64,000 bases of DNA, taken from NCBI GenBank assembly GCA_037178975.1, contig JASJZH010000003.1:8556001-8620000 (forward strand), given 5' to 3'. The notes below the pieces were generated by a model that was given only the letters and a program-made list of their open reading frames with translations, had not been told where the DNA came from and ran no database searches. Numbering within the stretch: the first letter of the stretch is position 1; the number at the start of each line of letters is the position of its first letter. The stretch comes from Oscheius tipulae. Taxonomy: Eukaryota; Nematoda; Chromadorea; Rhabditida; Rhabditidae. Shown here piece after piece: positions 23,406 through 34,918 of this stretch. The translations under genes were made by a program, and so were the position numbers.

Positions 23406-25044
23406 CAGGGGAAACCGAAAAATGTCAGCAGAAACATGACCGTGAATCAAAACGCAGGGATCCTGGAACAAGAGATCTGCTGGTCAAAGGGGGTGAGAGG
23501 GTGAGACACTGAAGTAATACCTCTACAAAACTCGTAAAAACGATAAGCTTGGTAGGAGACGGGAAGCTAGAAACCGGATAGTAATAGAGCGGGATAAGAA
23601 CATTTAGCAGTCTCCCACAATGAAACACATGCTCTCTGCTAACAGAAGACAAACAGACAAGTTGAACTGTGCCTGGTATTAAAGACTTTCTCTCTCCGGG
23701 AGGATGGCTGTTTGGACAAAGAGTGAGAGAGAGACCGAGAGGACACATCGAGTGTGGTGCGGGAGAGAGGGTCAGTCACAGCCCCCAGACCGCCAAATGA
23801 GTGACAAAAGGCCGAACTCTGCACACATAGAGAGACGCAATAAGATAATCAGAAATAGCCACCAGTCGGGAGAGAGACTGAGAGACAAGCAACTGGTTCT
23901 GTCCTTTTTCCAGGTCAAGGGTGAAGAATAAAAAAACTATATAGGGAGTAAAAGCATGGTAACAAATCGATGTGGGGCTGGGACAAGATCAGATAAGTCC
24001 CCCTCTGTCCCTGAGTGAAACGACTGGGCGAACCGGTTCGGAGACTAGCTGGAAGGTGGGGAGAGAGAGACAGAGTGAGAGAAGCCAGACGTCTTACGAC
24101 AGATGGCACTACAAGCTGTTTGACCCTACCTGTGGGATGGGTACAGCTGTACTCTCTATAGAGACAGGGGACAGGGGGAAAGGCGATATGGAACTTGCTA
24201 CAAAACACAGGATCATAAGGAAACTAGCACGAGAGCTAGAACTATGAGAACAGAGCACAATAGAAGCATAGAGGGCCTTTACGCCTTTAGCTGGAAAACA
24301 GCAATACAACAGATATTACAGTAGATCTTAGAAAGCGACAGTTCTCTTGAATCCTATTCTGTTCCTTCACAGTAATTCGATGACCGATTGACGGAGAGAC
24401 AGGCAACATTTCCCATTCTTTGAGAGTCAGAGTAGTTCCTATACTTGGCATTCTTGACATCTGTACATTCCTTGGATCGTCTTGGAGTCGTCCCTGGTCG
24501 TCTCCCAACAGTATAGGCCATGAATTGTTTCGTTTCGTACAAGTGCCTCTCCCTCTGCGTTACTGTCATACTGTCAGTAGGAAATCCAGACTTTAGGCGC
24601 TGGAGCAGGCCACTACCAGTCTTGTCTAGTGGGCTCCGAGGCTTTCCATGAACTAATCCAAACATCGCTGTGGATTAAGTGGAAAGGTCCTCAGAGCCGG
24701 GAAGCCAGAGCATGACACCATCTTTGACTGATAGCTGCTACCGGTGGCAAATTTATGGGTAGCTGTCACATTTCAGACTCTGTTCCAGAAGAGAAAACGC
24801 GCGGGAAAATAGGGTGGCGCTACTGTTTGCACAGATTACTGTGGCCAAAAAGTAGCAACTACTGGAAACACAAAGAAACACTCTGACCTCTGGAGGCGTC
24901 CGACAATTAAACTGAAAATCTTAGCTTGACAAAACGTGGCAAGATGCCTTATTGTTAGGAAGCGCTTGTTTCAAAACAGAAGAATACTTTAAATAGTCGA
25001 GATTCAAAAAAGACGTTTTTTTATAACGGAAAAAGGCAAAAAAA
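23406..25044. other. gene-free spacer
   Basis: I find no exon chain on either strand. Short open frames overlap on both strands and have no recognisable domain or splice logic. Bases 24050-24090 are rich in GAGA repeats. The stretch separates the DUOX-B upstream region from the 5S gene. Confidence 0.4.
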
Positions 25045-25163
25045 AGCTTACGACACCCGGGATTCCCAAGCCGTCTCCGATCCAAGTACTAACCGGGCCC
25101 AACGTTGCTTGACTTGCCAGATCGGACGGGATGGCGTACTTTCAACGTGGTGTGGCCGTAAGC
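25045..25163 (-). rRNA. 5S ribosomal RNA, copy 1
   Basis: The 119-nt minus-strand sequence starts GCTTACGGCCACACCACG and ends GTCGTAAGCT followed by a T run, the pol III terminator. Internal landmarks of nematode 5S are present (CGCCATCCCGTCCGATCTGG, AAGCAACGTT, TACTTGGATCGGAGACGG, TGGGAATCCC). Length equals that of C. elegans 5S. It stands alone, 293 bp downstream of the end of the SLC6 gene, rather than in a tandem array. It differs from the copy at 61794-61912 at a few sites. Confidence 0.95.
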
Positions 25164-25251
25164 GACCCTTGAATTTCGACTGTGGGTTTCCTTCATCTCT
25201 CGAATCTTTGTTCTCTTTCGCATTTTTCGGCAGACGTGGTTTCCAGACTTT

Positions 25252-25305
25252 GAGATGTCCTGCAAATTTGTAGAACGGATCTAGCGCTACACTTTGCAGA
25301 GCATC
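25252..25305. repeat. dispersed hairpin repeat, copy 1
   Basis: Two imperfect complementary arms (GATGTCCTGCAAATTTGTAG and CTACACTTTGCAGAGCATC) face each other across about 12 nt. It is one of the family also seen at 26612, 31754, 35532, 41742, 61134 and 63813, and lies between the SLC6 stop codon and 5S copy 1. Confidence 0.6.
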
Positions 25306-25455
25306 GCGAGATCGATAAATTCTGTGGTCTACCAAAAGCCCGGGGTTTTTTATAAGAACTCTTCATTCCTCTCTTAAAATAATCAATAGAACTAGGAAAA
25401 TATATGGTTGGGTTGGTTAAAGTGAACAGGAAGGACACCGGCTCTGAAGGAGGGA

Positions 25456-28400
25456 TCACAGCATCACGTCGCCGCTAACTCGGTATTCACGCAGGGCGAC
25501 GCGTGCTCGGTGCGGCGACAGCACACGGCGCCATTTCTGAATAGACAGTCCTTTAAAGATTACTGTAGACTACCTGAAGAAGACTAGTTCCTGGTGCCCT
25601 AATGAACTTGTAGATGGCTACTATAGGAATGGCTGCTGCGGCTGACAGAGCGAAGAGGATGCCGAAGAAGTTGGCTGTAGAACTGAACTCGTAGTCCTGG
25701 TAGGTCAGTGGCTGGTAGTTGACAAAATTTGATAGGATCATGGCCTTGAAATAGAATGTCAGTAACTATCACTGTCCTTACCAGAAGGAAGATCGGAGCT
25801 AGAGCTGTCCAGCAGATGCGCCAATAGGCTCCGGGCTCGAAGCCCAGCATCTCTCGGATATCGGCAGCAAATTGACGGAGTCCGTAGATGTAGACTACCA
25901 CCATGACCTCACAGAAGACGGCTATGAGTAGGCCCCAGGTCGTTCCGTAGACTATGAGCCATTCCATGACGAGGATACCGCCCTGAATTGACAGGATGAG
26001 AAGATAGAGAGACACAGGGACAGAGAGACAGAGACTGTGAGACATAGAGAGATAGAGAGACTGAGAGAGACAGAAAGACTGAGAGACACTGAGACAGAGT
26101 GACAGTGAGAGACAGAAAGAGACAGAAAGAGACAAAGAAGCCAAGAGAGACAGAGAGACTATCTCACATCGGTACAGATGGTGATTCCGATCAGCATGTA
26201 GAAAGAGAAGAGCATAGCAATGAAGATCTCTCTGTGCTTTTTAATCCAGGGAAATTCGTCCGACAGGGCAGTGATGATGGCCTCAGAGCCACCGAACTGA
26301 ACAAAAATGACCGATCAAGATCCAAACATACCGAGCTATCCAATCCCAATGTCATAAGCATGAGGAAGAAGAGTACTGACCAAGCTGGAGCCAGGGGCAT
26401 TGTGGCCAAAGCCTCGGGATAAACCACAAAAACCAATCCTGGACCCTCCTGGGCTACTTCCTCGATTGGTTTTCCACTCTTACAGGACATGTAGCCGAGC
26501 ACCTGAAAGTGTTTGCGATTAGTGTAATAAGCAGTTAGGCGGTAAATCAAGTTTTTCAAAGGTGTCAGCGTAAAACCATTTTCGAGTATTTACACTACCC
26601 TTCCGAAGTTTCATGTTTTATAATCTTGTAGAACGAATTTAAAACTACAACTTTGCAGAACATCAGAAACCTCGAAAATCAATTCTTGGACCTCAAAGCA
26701 CTGTTTCAAAAACAATCGAAAGAGGCGCGTCGCCACGAAAATTTATTTGAAACTCTTTTGCGTACTCTTTGCGCGGGAAAGGTAGAATTCCAGTATGAAC
26801 TAATTTTCAGGCATTTTTAAGATACAATAATGCCTTTTTATACGATGTTTTGCAATAGTTGTAGACATATGGGCAACACCTTTGCTGAACATTGCAGTGC
26901 ATGAAAATCAATAAAACTCGCTAAAAACGTACTGAAAAGATCACGAAGCCAGAAATGAAGCTAGTCAAGCAGTTAATCGAGCTGGTGATGAGGGCATCTC
27001 TGAAAATTTGGATAAGAGGATGGGAGACAGAGATAGTGATCTTACACGTAAACATTATTGTGAAAGTCGTTGTACGAAGCGTATGCCATGAGGACACCGA
27101 ATCCTGGTCCCAGCGAGAAAAATACTTGTGTGGCGGCATCCTGCCACACACTGGGCTCCTTGAGCTTCTCCAGATTCGGCCTCAAGTAGTACTCTATGCC
27201 TTTTTCGGAACCAGGCAATGTGATTCCTCTGATGAAGAGAATGAACAGGACGACGTAGGGGAAAAGAGCAGTGAACCAGACCACCTGAAAGATTCTCTGC
27301 CTCTCTGTCTGGGCCTCAAGTAGTACTCTGCCTTTGTCCCTATGTCTCTATGTATCTGTCTCTCTATCTCTCTGTCTCTCTGCCTCTCACAAGTTTCTAG
27401 TTTCTTCCCTTTCTTACAGACTGGCTTCCTGTCCCGTCCGGAAAAGGGCCATCTATTTTTCAGCTGACTACTTCTGGACTACTACCGCTAAAGTACACGA
27501 ATGGATTTTGTCAAGGAAACAGCCTAAGGGACTAATAGAACAGAAACGAGCCAAGGCGAAAAACATCAACATGTCCCACTGTGATATCCCAGTCTCTCAG
27601 TCTGACTGATACTGTCTCTGTCAAACAGTGTGCCCTTTTCCTGTTTGTACAACAGAAATATTCCTGTCAATATGACCTGATCCTCTGCCAGTTGTCCGGC
27701 ACTAATCTAATGTAACTGTCAACCTGTCAACCATTATTCTGTCGGCGTCAACTTACTGAGTGAGACCTTGTCTTGTCCCTATCAAACATGGAGAGCACAA
27801 ATTCAAAGTATCCTCACCTTTCCACTCATTCCAATCCCTTTCCACAGGGAGAAGTAGCAGATAAGGTAGACTATGAAGAGACAGAGCTAAAATGGTTCAT
27901 ATCATGTGCATCCTCACTGAACTCACAGCAATGTTCCAATTGATGTCTCCCAAATTGTCCAGTCCTCGAGAGACGTGTGAAGTCGGATCTCCGGCTGTGT
28001 GAAGACCAAGAAAGCCTTTGCTAAAAAAGAAATCACTGTCACCGTCACTGTCACTGCCTCTGCCTCTCTCCCAACTCACTAAAAGTACTCCTCAGCTGCC
28101 GAGATTCGGTGTGCAGTGTTCACCTCTGACGGCTTCCGACAAGTGTCCGAGCCGTCTTCGCTCCAGCTAAAAGTGCATATTTTTCAAAATGTCCCATATG
28201 AGTTCTCACTGTGGCTCGTAGCAGGCTGGACTATTGAACGAATTGTTACAAGAGGCCCAAGGGAGATTGAAAGTGAAGGAGGAGTAGAGATAGTGAAGTC
28301 CCCAAGCCAAGACAACGTTGTAGAAGAAGTCCGTATAGAAGGCTATCATGATCACACAGTAGCCGATTCCTGAAAACTAGAGTTAGCCTCTGTCTCTCTG

Positions 28401-28879
28401 TCTTTCTATCTCTCTGTCTCTCTATCTCTCTTTCACCTTTAAACAGTGGGCAGATCCTTCCCCAGGTCGTGATGGCTCCCTTTCTATAGAACTGTCCAAG
28501 TGTCAGTTCCATATAGAAGAGAGGAACACCGGCAAAGAGTACCATACAAGTGTAGGGGATCAGAAAAGCTCCTCCACCATTCCGAAAGCAGAGATAGGGA
28601 AACCTCCATATGTTACCGAGGTCGACAGCAAAGCCAATGACAGAGAGTAGGAAGTCTACCTGAAGAAAAGAAAGTAGTCTCTGTCTCTGTCTCTTTCCCT
28701 ACCTTCGTCGACCACGTCTCCCTCTCCTCCGTCTTCAGCACCACCGTCATCTCTTCCTTGGCATGACCATTCCTCGCTGTGGACACTTCTGTCTCGGTCG
28801 CTATCAAGTCACCGTCTTCTTCCAGTTGTGTCGATAGCAGCTGCTCCGTTTGTTGACGTTCTAGTACTCCAAAAAGCAT
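25456..28879 (-). CDS. Na+/Cl- dependent monoamine transporter, serotonin-transporter-like (SLC6)
   Basis: Plasma-membrane reuptake carrier of the SLC6 family. Thirteen exons give about 620 residues with all twelve membrane segments. TM1 reads [20 protein letters not shown]; the Asp in AVDLG is the amine-binding residue of monoamine carriers (GABA and amino-acid carriers have Gly). Other motifs: [35 protein letters not shown], two Cys in the second outer loop ([11 protein letters not shown]), [74 protein letters not shown]. The TSGKVVW-like, GLDS-F-G-E and MLGF-PG-WRICW segments favour the serotonin branch (C. elegans mod-5), but dopamine-like residues occur, so the substrate is inferred. The 5' end is tentative: I took the ATG at 28879, 59 residues before TM1. 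Exons: 28879-28703, 28659-28437, 28369-28210, 28166-28080, 28020-27927, 27888-27818, 27284-27046, 26999-26933, 26502-26332, 26296-26168, 25982-25782, 25744-25574, 25536-25456. Confidence 0.9.
26612..26666. repeat. dispersed hairpin repeat, copy 2 (intron of SLC6 gene)
   Basis: Arms TGTTTTATAATCTTGTAG and CTACAACTTTGCAGAACATC flank a short loop. It lies in the 430-nt intron at 26503-26932. Confidence 0.6.
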
Positions 28880-29752
28880 GAAGACCGAAAACTGGTTCCC
28901 CTGATTTCCCTTGACTAAACCCAACCGGAAGCCTAATTTTCGAAGAAGGAGGGGGTTCGAGGGCCAAAAAGTCTATGAAAAATGAAAAAAAAGAGATGTT
29001 TAGCATCTGAGCCTCGAATCACAAGTGTGTTTCTTAGCCACTAGGCCACGCAAAAGCGCCGATTCCAAAAGATAGAGTGATATCCAAAGTATAATGGTGG
29101 AGTACGAACTTCAATGAGCTTTGGTTCAAGATGCTTTAGAGGTCAGTTTAACGGAAAAGAGATAGACATACCTGTTTGGAGCATAGCCTCGGCCAGGTCG
29201 AACTCTCTCTTCCCTACTCCAATGGGGCAGGTAGGTTCTGTGTCCAAATTACCGGAAGGTATTACGTCTTTGGAGGAGAGATATCGCTCGGCTACCCCCT
29301 TCTCCTCCGGGGCCCTGTTTCCAACATTCCTCGAGAGAGAGAGAGAGAGCGAGGGAATATGCGAAATCCATCGCTGGGTCCATAAAGGGTCTACTACTGT
29401 GAGAGAGTCGCGGTCATGGATGCACTGTACGGATCTGACTGTCATTGTTCAGACAGTACTGTACTTCTGACTGAAAGCCTAAACTCGGTAGTCTCTATTC
29501 ATCTGCCACTCTGTGTTTCTGTGCTTCTGTGTCTCTGGGTTTCTGTTTCTTTGTCCATTTGTCCTTTTCGAATTGTAGTAAGAGTTCTCGTGAACTTCTC
29601 GCGCTCCCTTCCTCTCTCCCTCACCGATTCATCCAACCCCACTTCCCATAATCTCTACTCCATAAACTCTCTTCATTTTCTCTGTGTCTCTCTCTCTCAA
29701 TATGTACAACCAGAACATATAATCGTCTCTATTTGTGGAAGAAGGGAGGGAA
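28880..29752. other. spacer upstream of the transporter
   Basis: This region holds the SLC6 5' region and the 3' UTR of the next gene. A tRNA-like fragment lies at 29003-29051. Purine tracts (GAGAGAGAGAGAGAG near 29335) and short open frames on both strands occur, but no exon with good splice sites was found. A 5' non-coding or coding first exon of the transporter could be hidden here. Confidence 0.4.
29003..29051 (-). repeat. tRNA-like fragment
   Basis: The minus strand has an A-box-like GTGGCCTAGTGGCTAAGAA and a weaker B-box-like GATTCGAGGCTC. It resembles the copies at 4231 and 12468. Confidence 0.45.
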
Positions 29753-31109
29753 TCATTGTCGCTGCTGCTCGAGCTGCTGCCACTGCTGGATCTGGGCCTG
29801 CTTCTGTCGGAGAAGGAGTCTCTCGAAGTAGGGCTGAGCATAACGCCGTATCTTCAGGATCAGGGCCTCTTTGGCGCAGAAGGCGAACGGCTCGATCTCT
29901 TGGCTGAAGGTCACTGTTACTGTCACTTTCACTGAACTTACACATTGGCGGTGATCTCTCCGACATCTTCGAGACAGAGGAGGTAGACTCTGGAAGCTTC
30001 TGGCTCGCGGAGACGACCCTCTTCGACTAGAGCCCGGCGGTCGTGTTCGTCACAAGTGTACTGAAAAGGGTGATTGAGAGAGACAGAGAGACAGTAACTC
30101 ACCCTAAATATTCTCGGGAAGTTACCAAAGAAGCTCGTGACTGTCAATCCCATATGTGTAGCAACCTAGAAATATTTGCTGATGTTTAACCGGTCAGATT
30201 TGCAGGGAAATCACGTCATGACACTTGTTCCTGAGATCAAAGCTCGCTCACCTTTGCAGTGGAGATCAAGAGAGTAGGGAGACCAAAGCGCTCCGGATTC
30301 CACTTTGAGACATCCAATGAGTTCAACGGACTCATGTCCATGTGGAAGCGTTCCTCCTTGACTGGGAGCTGTTGGGGAATGAGAGGCTGAGGAGGAATGA
30401 CGGTGATAGGCTGTGGAAGTTGACCGGCAGGACGGGAGATCTGGATTTCGGGAAGAGGATGCTGCTGCTGGAAGAGCGAAGTTACTGTCTCTCTCTCTAT
30501 CTCTCTGTCACCAACCAAATGTTCAAGAATGTGGGCTGGCATAGTCGATAGCTGAACATTCTCAGCTGGAAGGCCGTTATCGATGGCAAACGCCGACTTG
30601 GCAGCTTCCAGAATGTTCGTGAAGAGTTCACTCATGACTGCGTCGTCTACGGTCTGGAAGATATTGGTCTATAGAGGCAGAGAGAGACAGTAAGACTTAC
30701 GTGTCCGTTCCTCCTCAGATTCTCAATAGCAGGAGAGAATGTCGTTCTAGCATGTCGGTCCAAAATTTGATAGATTTCTTTTGTGATCTCGCCTTGGAAA
30801 ATCTATACATTGCCGTGTTTGACGTTTCAAAAAGGGTCTACCTCTCTCATGAGATCCATAGAAGTTCGGGCATCTTGAGCCATTCCGGTCTTATTCCGAC
30901 GTATGACTTGTTTGAGAGAATTGACCTAAAGAATGAGAAGATATGACTCTGTCACTGTTACTGTCAATGTGTCTAACCTTGGCCGATGCTCCAGTCTCCT
31001 CCGTTGCCTTCAGTAGGTTCTCCAAATTGGCTATCCTCATCGAATGAATTTTTTGAGGTCCATATGGGAATGGTTGGTGTTTCCGACTGTTCCTTTCTCT
31101 CTCGTACAT
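29753..31109 (-). CDS. unrecognised 334-residue protein with Gln-rich C-terminus
   Basis: Eight exons (31109-30978, 30925-30842, 30787-30701, 30668-30516, 30467-30252, 30165-30103, 30060-29942, 29903-29753) join in one frame of exactly 335 codons, so the gene model is solid although I cannot name the family. The N-terminal half looks helical (RIANLENLLKATEETGASAK, QVIRRNKTGMAQDARTSMDL, EITKEIYQILDRHARTTF). The middle is Pro-rich (residues about 165-210, PQPITVIPPQPLIPQQLP). A compact, conserved-looking part follows (WNPERFGLPTLLISTAK, SFFGNFPRIFRYTCDEHDRR, VYLLCLEDVGEITANV). The end is amphipathic and Gln-rich (CAKEALILKIRRYAQPYFER then KQAQIQQWQQLEQQRQ). No signal peptide or membrane segment is seen. 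The composition would suit a nuclear cofactor or scaffold, but that is a guess. Confidence 0.7.
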
Positions 31110-32167
31110 TTTAACTTAAAAGGTTGGTTATAATGAGGCTAAGGGTAAGAGATTGAGAGAGACAGGCAGGACTGGATGTTACCTTGGCTACCAACGCAGA
31201 TAAACGTCTAATGTCATGTCACTCTGGAAACTGACAGAAAATGAAAAGGAAGAAATCTCTCTATCTCTTTATCTCTCTGTCTCTATGTCTCCCTGTCTCT
31301 CTCACTATATTTGTCGATAAAAATGCAAAAAAATGTTCTGTTGGTTGCAAAAGGATGTGTAAACAAGCTACGTGGCAGCTTATTCATTGATAATAAAACC
31401 GCAGGAAAAATTCCAGAAAAAGGACCAAAAATGGAGAGCGCATAGGGGAAATAACTAACTTTCAAGAAGTAAACAACAAATTGGCGAATGCGCGAAAATG
31501 GCGCAAGGGGAAGGCGCAACGAGGTTGTCGCCAGCCAGCTGTTTATCGAGCCGATCAATATTGCAACACGCCCGGTGGGTATGTGTTGCAGAAAGACATT
31601 TTTGGACCCTTTAGCATCAAAACAAAACTTTTAGATCATTCAAGACGAGACAGTACGGAAGAAAAATAAGTAGAAGGTCTCTAATAGAAGTCCACTCTGA
31701 GCGCGCCACTCCAACGGATTTTCTGAGTTCAAAAAGGGATTGTTCATTTTTTTATGCTCTTCAAAGTTGTAGAAGAGATCATCTTCTATAATTTGTAGAG
31801 CATCATTACGTTCAAAAATCACTCTTTGGGCGCTCAAAATGGCTGAGCAAATATCGCCCGAGTAGACTACCCAAACAAAAAGCTTGTCCCATTAGAGAAG
31901 AAAAAGAAGATCAGACGGCGGCTGCAGAGCTAATCATTACCATCGAACAACGAGACAGACGAACAGTCGTAACTACGTTTACTAAAAAGTAGAATTTACC
32001 AGAACAATTAGAGTCGACGAGACAGCAGTAGACGAGCATCCGGGGACATCAGATGACCGTAGTAGATTCGTCGAGAAGAGTAGTTGTCCAGGGTCTTGGA
32101 GGGCAAGGGGATCCGTGGTAACGCCTAAAATAGAGAACACAGTAGAGAAAGTGACAATTTACTACCG
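31110..32167. other. gene-free spacer with repeats
   Basis: This segment holds the 5' region of the 29753-31109 gene, a CTCTGT tract (31258-31305), one hairpin repeat (31754-31804) and otherwise unique A/T-rich sequence. I see no exon chain. Confidence 0.4.
31754..31804. repeat. dispersed hairpin repeat, copy 3
   Basis: Arms ATGCTCTTCAAAGTTGTAGA and TCTATAATTTGTAGAGCAT flank GAGATCATC-like loop sequence. It lies in the gene-free region between 31110 and 32167. Confidence 0.6.
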
Positions 32168-34918
32168 TACAAGGGAAGTCTCTCAAATTAAGTTGGACTC
32201 TGGCAACGAACCAGGTGCCATTCGATAGCTCTAAACATGGGTATAACGTGGCATATTGCCGAATTCGCTTAACCCCTCCCTGGTCCGAGATATGACATTT
32301 TTAAAAATGGCGCCCCCGTATCATCTCGACGCCTTAGCCGCAGGGCCCGCCGTGATAGACTTCGAAGGCACCAAAAATTATGGCAACGTAGTATGGTGGT
32401 GAGTGCGGTGGGCTGTCCATTTACAACCTCCAGCGGCACTTATGAATTCTTTAAAGATAGAGTGCGAAATGTTTTGCTAGGAGATTACAGTAACCCGGGC
32501 TCAGACGAGTTTCGCTATTTTTGAGCGTTTACAGCCATTTTTTAGTTGTTTTAACATTGACATCGGATTCGGGGCCTGAGTAAATCTACTTGACAGTAAT
32601 TTTGTAGAAAAATCTGCCAGAAAAACGCCTAATAAAGCGTGGAAGCCGAAAATGGGGCTCTGCTCACAAATTTCGGCCATTTTCAACGCTTTTCTTAGAT
32701 ATTTCCCCTAAATTTGTTGTCAAATAGGTTTATGCATATCTAGAATTCGGTTACATGGTTAGAATTTGTAAAAAGTATGCGGAAAGTGGAGAAAATTCAA
32801 AAATTTGGAACTTTTTCTTTGCGCGCAAATACTGTGCCATTAGCGTTCAAATTCAGGTTTCGCTGGACGTTGAAAATAGACTATATAGCTCTAGCCAAAA
32901 TCACTTTCGAAAATCGAGTCCCGTGTTGGTCTCGCAGAGAACTCCCCGCGCGAACTTTTCGGCGGGAATTCAAACTTGATAAATTAATTTTAACTGTTTC
33001 TTTTTGACAATTTACATCATTTCTCTCAAAAATGGATGTCTACATGAGCGTTAACACTGATAATGACTCGTCCGGTGAGGATACAATCGGAATTCCTGCG
33101 AAAAAGCGTTGTCTTTTGAAGTAAATCGTGTCCCGGCATACGGAATGAATTACCTGTTTTATTTGGGTACACAGACGTATGTCTCGGTTAGAAGGTCTTA
33201 TAGCCCTACATTACATTTCCTTTCAGCTCTCTAATAGGCTTCTCAGACAGAGAGATCGAATGCGAGTAAATTTTGGCTGATTTTGTGGCTTTTTTCTACA
33301 AAATCGAAAGAAGGATTGTGGCAAGTAGGAACTGTGTAAGAGACACGGAAAACGCTGTAAAAATCGGGACAAAACATGGAGATGAAGGTCGAAAGAAATT
33401 TAGGAACATTTGAATTCCCGCCGAAAAATTCGCGCGGGGAGTTCGCTGCGAGACCAACACGGGACTCGATTTTCGAAAGTGATTTTGGCGAGAGCTATAA
33501 CTGCTTGTTGGTTCGGATCCGCACAACTTTTTTTATTACTTCTTTTCCGTCTTTTATCTGTGACCATGTGCTTTTTTCTTTCTTCATGTTTGTTTTCATG
33601 ACACGCAAACTTTTTAGTTTCTACATGAACCCATCTTAAATCCTCGGATTTCTGGTTGAAGAATTTGGTCTGGAAAAAGATACCGAATTGAGTCGAGATG
33701 AGCGCCATCTGGCAAGTACGTAGTCATCTCCAGAAGCTGCGACAATTCGAAGCTGCAGGTAAGATTACTTTTTCTTATCAATAAATCAGTTCAGATATTC
33801 TGAAAGAAGACCAGAAAAAAGTTTTGGGTTTGCTGTCTGCTGAACTGTCTGATTGGGTCAAAGAGTATATCTCTAAAGGCACCACTCTTCACGACATTGT
33901 CCTCAAGCAAAAGAGCATTCTATTGTACTTGACGAAGTATCACCTACCTGACTTCACAGCGTCCGACTCCTGGGTAGACTCTTTGAAATAGGTTAGAATT
34001 CCTTAATTTTTCATGTGAAAATGTTTGTCAAGAGAGTCACAAGCTTTGCTCTGGTAAATCAAATCGATTTCCAAACAGCGGCAAGGGATAATTTATTCAA
34101 GGTCAGTTTTTTCATCAAACGAAGTCATATTTCTTTCAGGTAATTTCCTTGACCCATCGACAGTTCACTCATCACGCTTTTCATTCATTTTGGCAGTATA
34201 ATTGGTATGCGTCGGGCTACCAGGTTCTTCAGCCTTTCAAAACCCCTATTCAAATTCGTTTCCCAACTACCCCCCAGATATGTTCGATTGCAAATTGTCA
34301 AGGGTTTGGTTTCATACTTTGTCTCTTCTGTGACCAGTATTTCTGTTTCTCGCACTACATTATCCAATATTATTGGTGTTGAAGTGGATTCGTTCACAAA
34401 AACAAAGTTTTTCCTGTTGATGTAGTTCAAACTAACTTGTTTTCCATAAAAAGAGAATGCAGACAATCCAAAATGTGTGAAACTTATCTTCTAGCAACGT
34501 CATCCTCTGTGGTCTCCTGTTTCGCCGATAGCAAACTCTAGGAATAAAAAAACCAAACAGGAAGAGAAGGAAGAAGAAATTCAGCGAAACACAGGGTTGC
34601 CAGAGGATGTTATATTGAAAACCTGGCGACACTAGCATAAAAAAAAATGTGTGGATCCGAACCAGCAAGCAATCCAGCCCACCGCGCTCACCAACATACT
34701 ATATACGTTGCCATGATTTTTGGTGCTTTCGAAGTTTATCACGGCGGGTTCTGCGTCGAGATGATACAGGGGCGCCATTTTTAAAAATGTCATATCTCGG
34801 ACCAGGGAGGGGTTAAGCGAATTTGGCAATATGCCACGTTATACCCATGTTTAGAGCTATCGAATGGCACCTGGTTCGTTGCCAAAGTCCAATTTAAGTT
34901 GAGAGGCTACCCTTGTAA
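32168..34918. mobile_element. nested inverted-repeat element carrying a small gene
   Basis: Outer arms at 32168-32417 and 34673-34918 are inverted copies of about 250 bp (shared core: CGAACCAGGTGCCATTCGAT, TAAACATGGGTATAACGTGG, TTAACCCCTCCCTGGTCCGA; 34673-34918 carries the complement). A second inverted pair of about 95 bp lies inside at 32880-32972 and 33411-33500, with shared CGAGTCCCGTGTTGGTCTCG and GCGGGAATTC. A small gene-like exon chain sits at 33697-33991. Related sequence occurs at 22760-23405. The structure suggests a DNA transposon or two nested ones; no transposase domain is recognised. Confidence 0.55.
33697..33991 (+). CDS. small unknown protein inside the inverted-repeat element
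   Basis: ATG at 33697 opens an exon to about 33762 (MSAIWQVRSHLQKLRQFEAA), followed by a GTAAGA donor and a TTCAG acceptor near 33795, then an open exon to TAG at 33989-33991 (DILKEDQKKVLGLLSAELSD, KGTTLHDIVLKQKSILLYLT, YHLPDFTASDSW). The product would be about 85 residues, largely helical and without Cys. The intron is short and normal for this genome. I recognise no family. Downstream, a second open segment (34021-34382) has a possible further intron and a Cys/His-containing end (CSIANC, CLFC, CFSH); whether it belongs to the same transcription unit is unclear. Confidence 0.35.
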
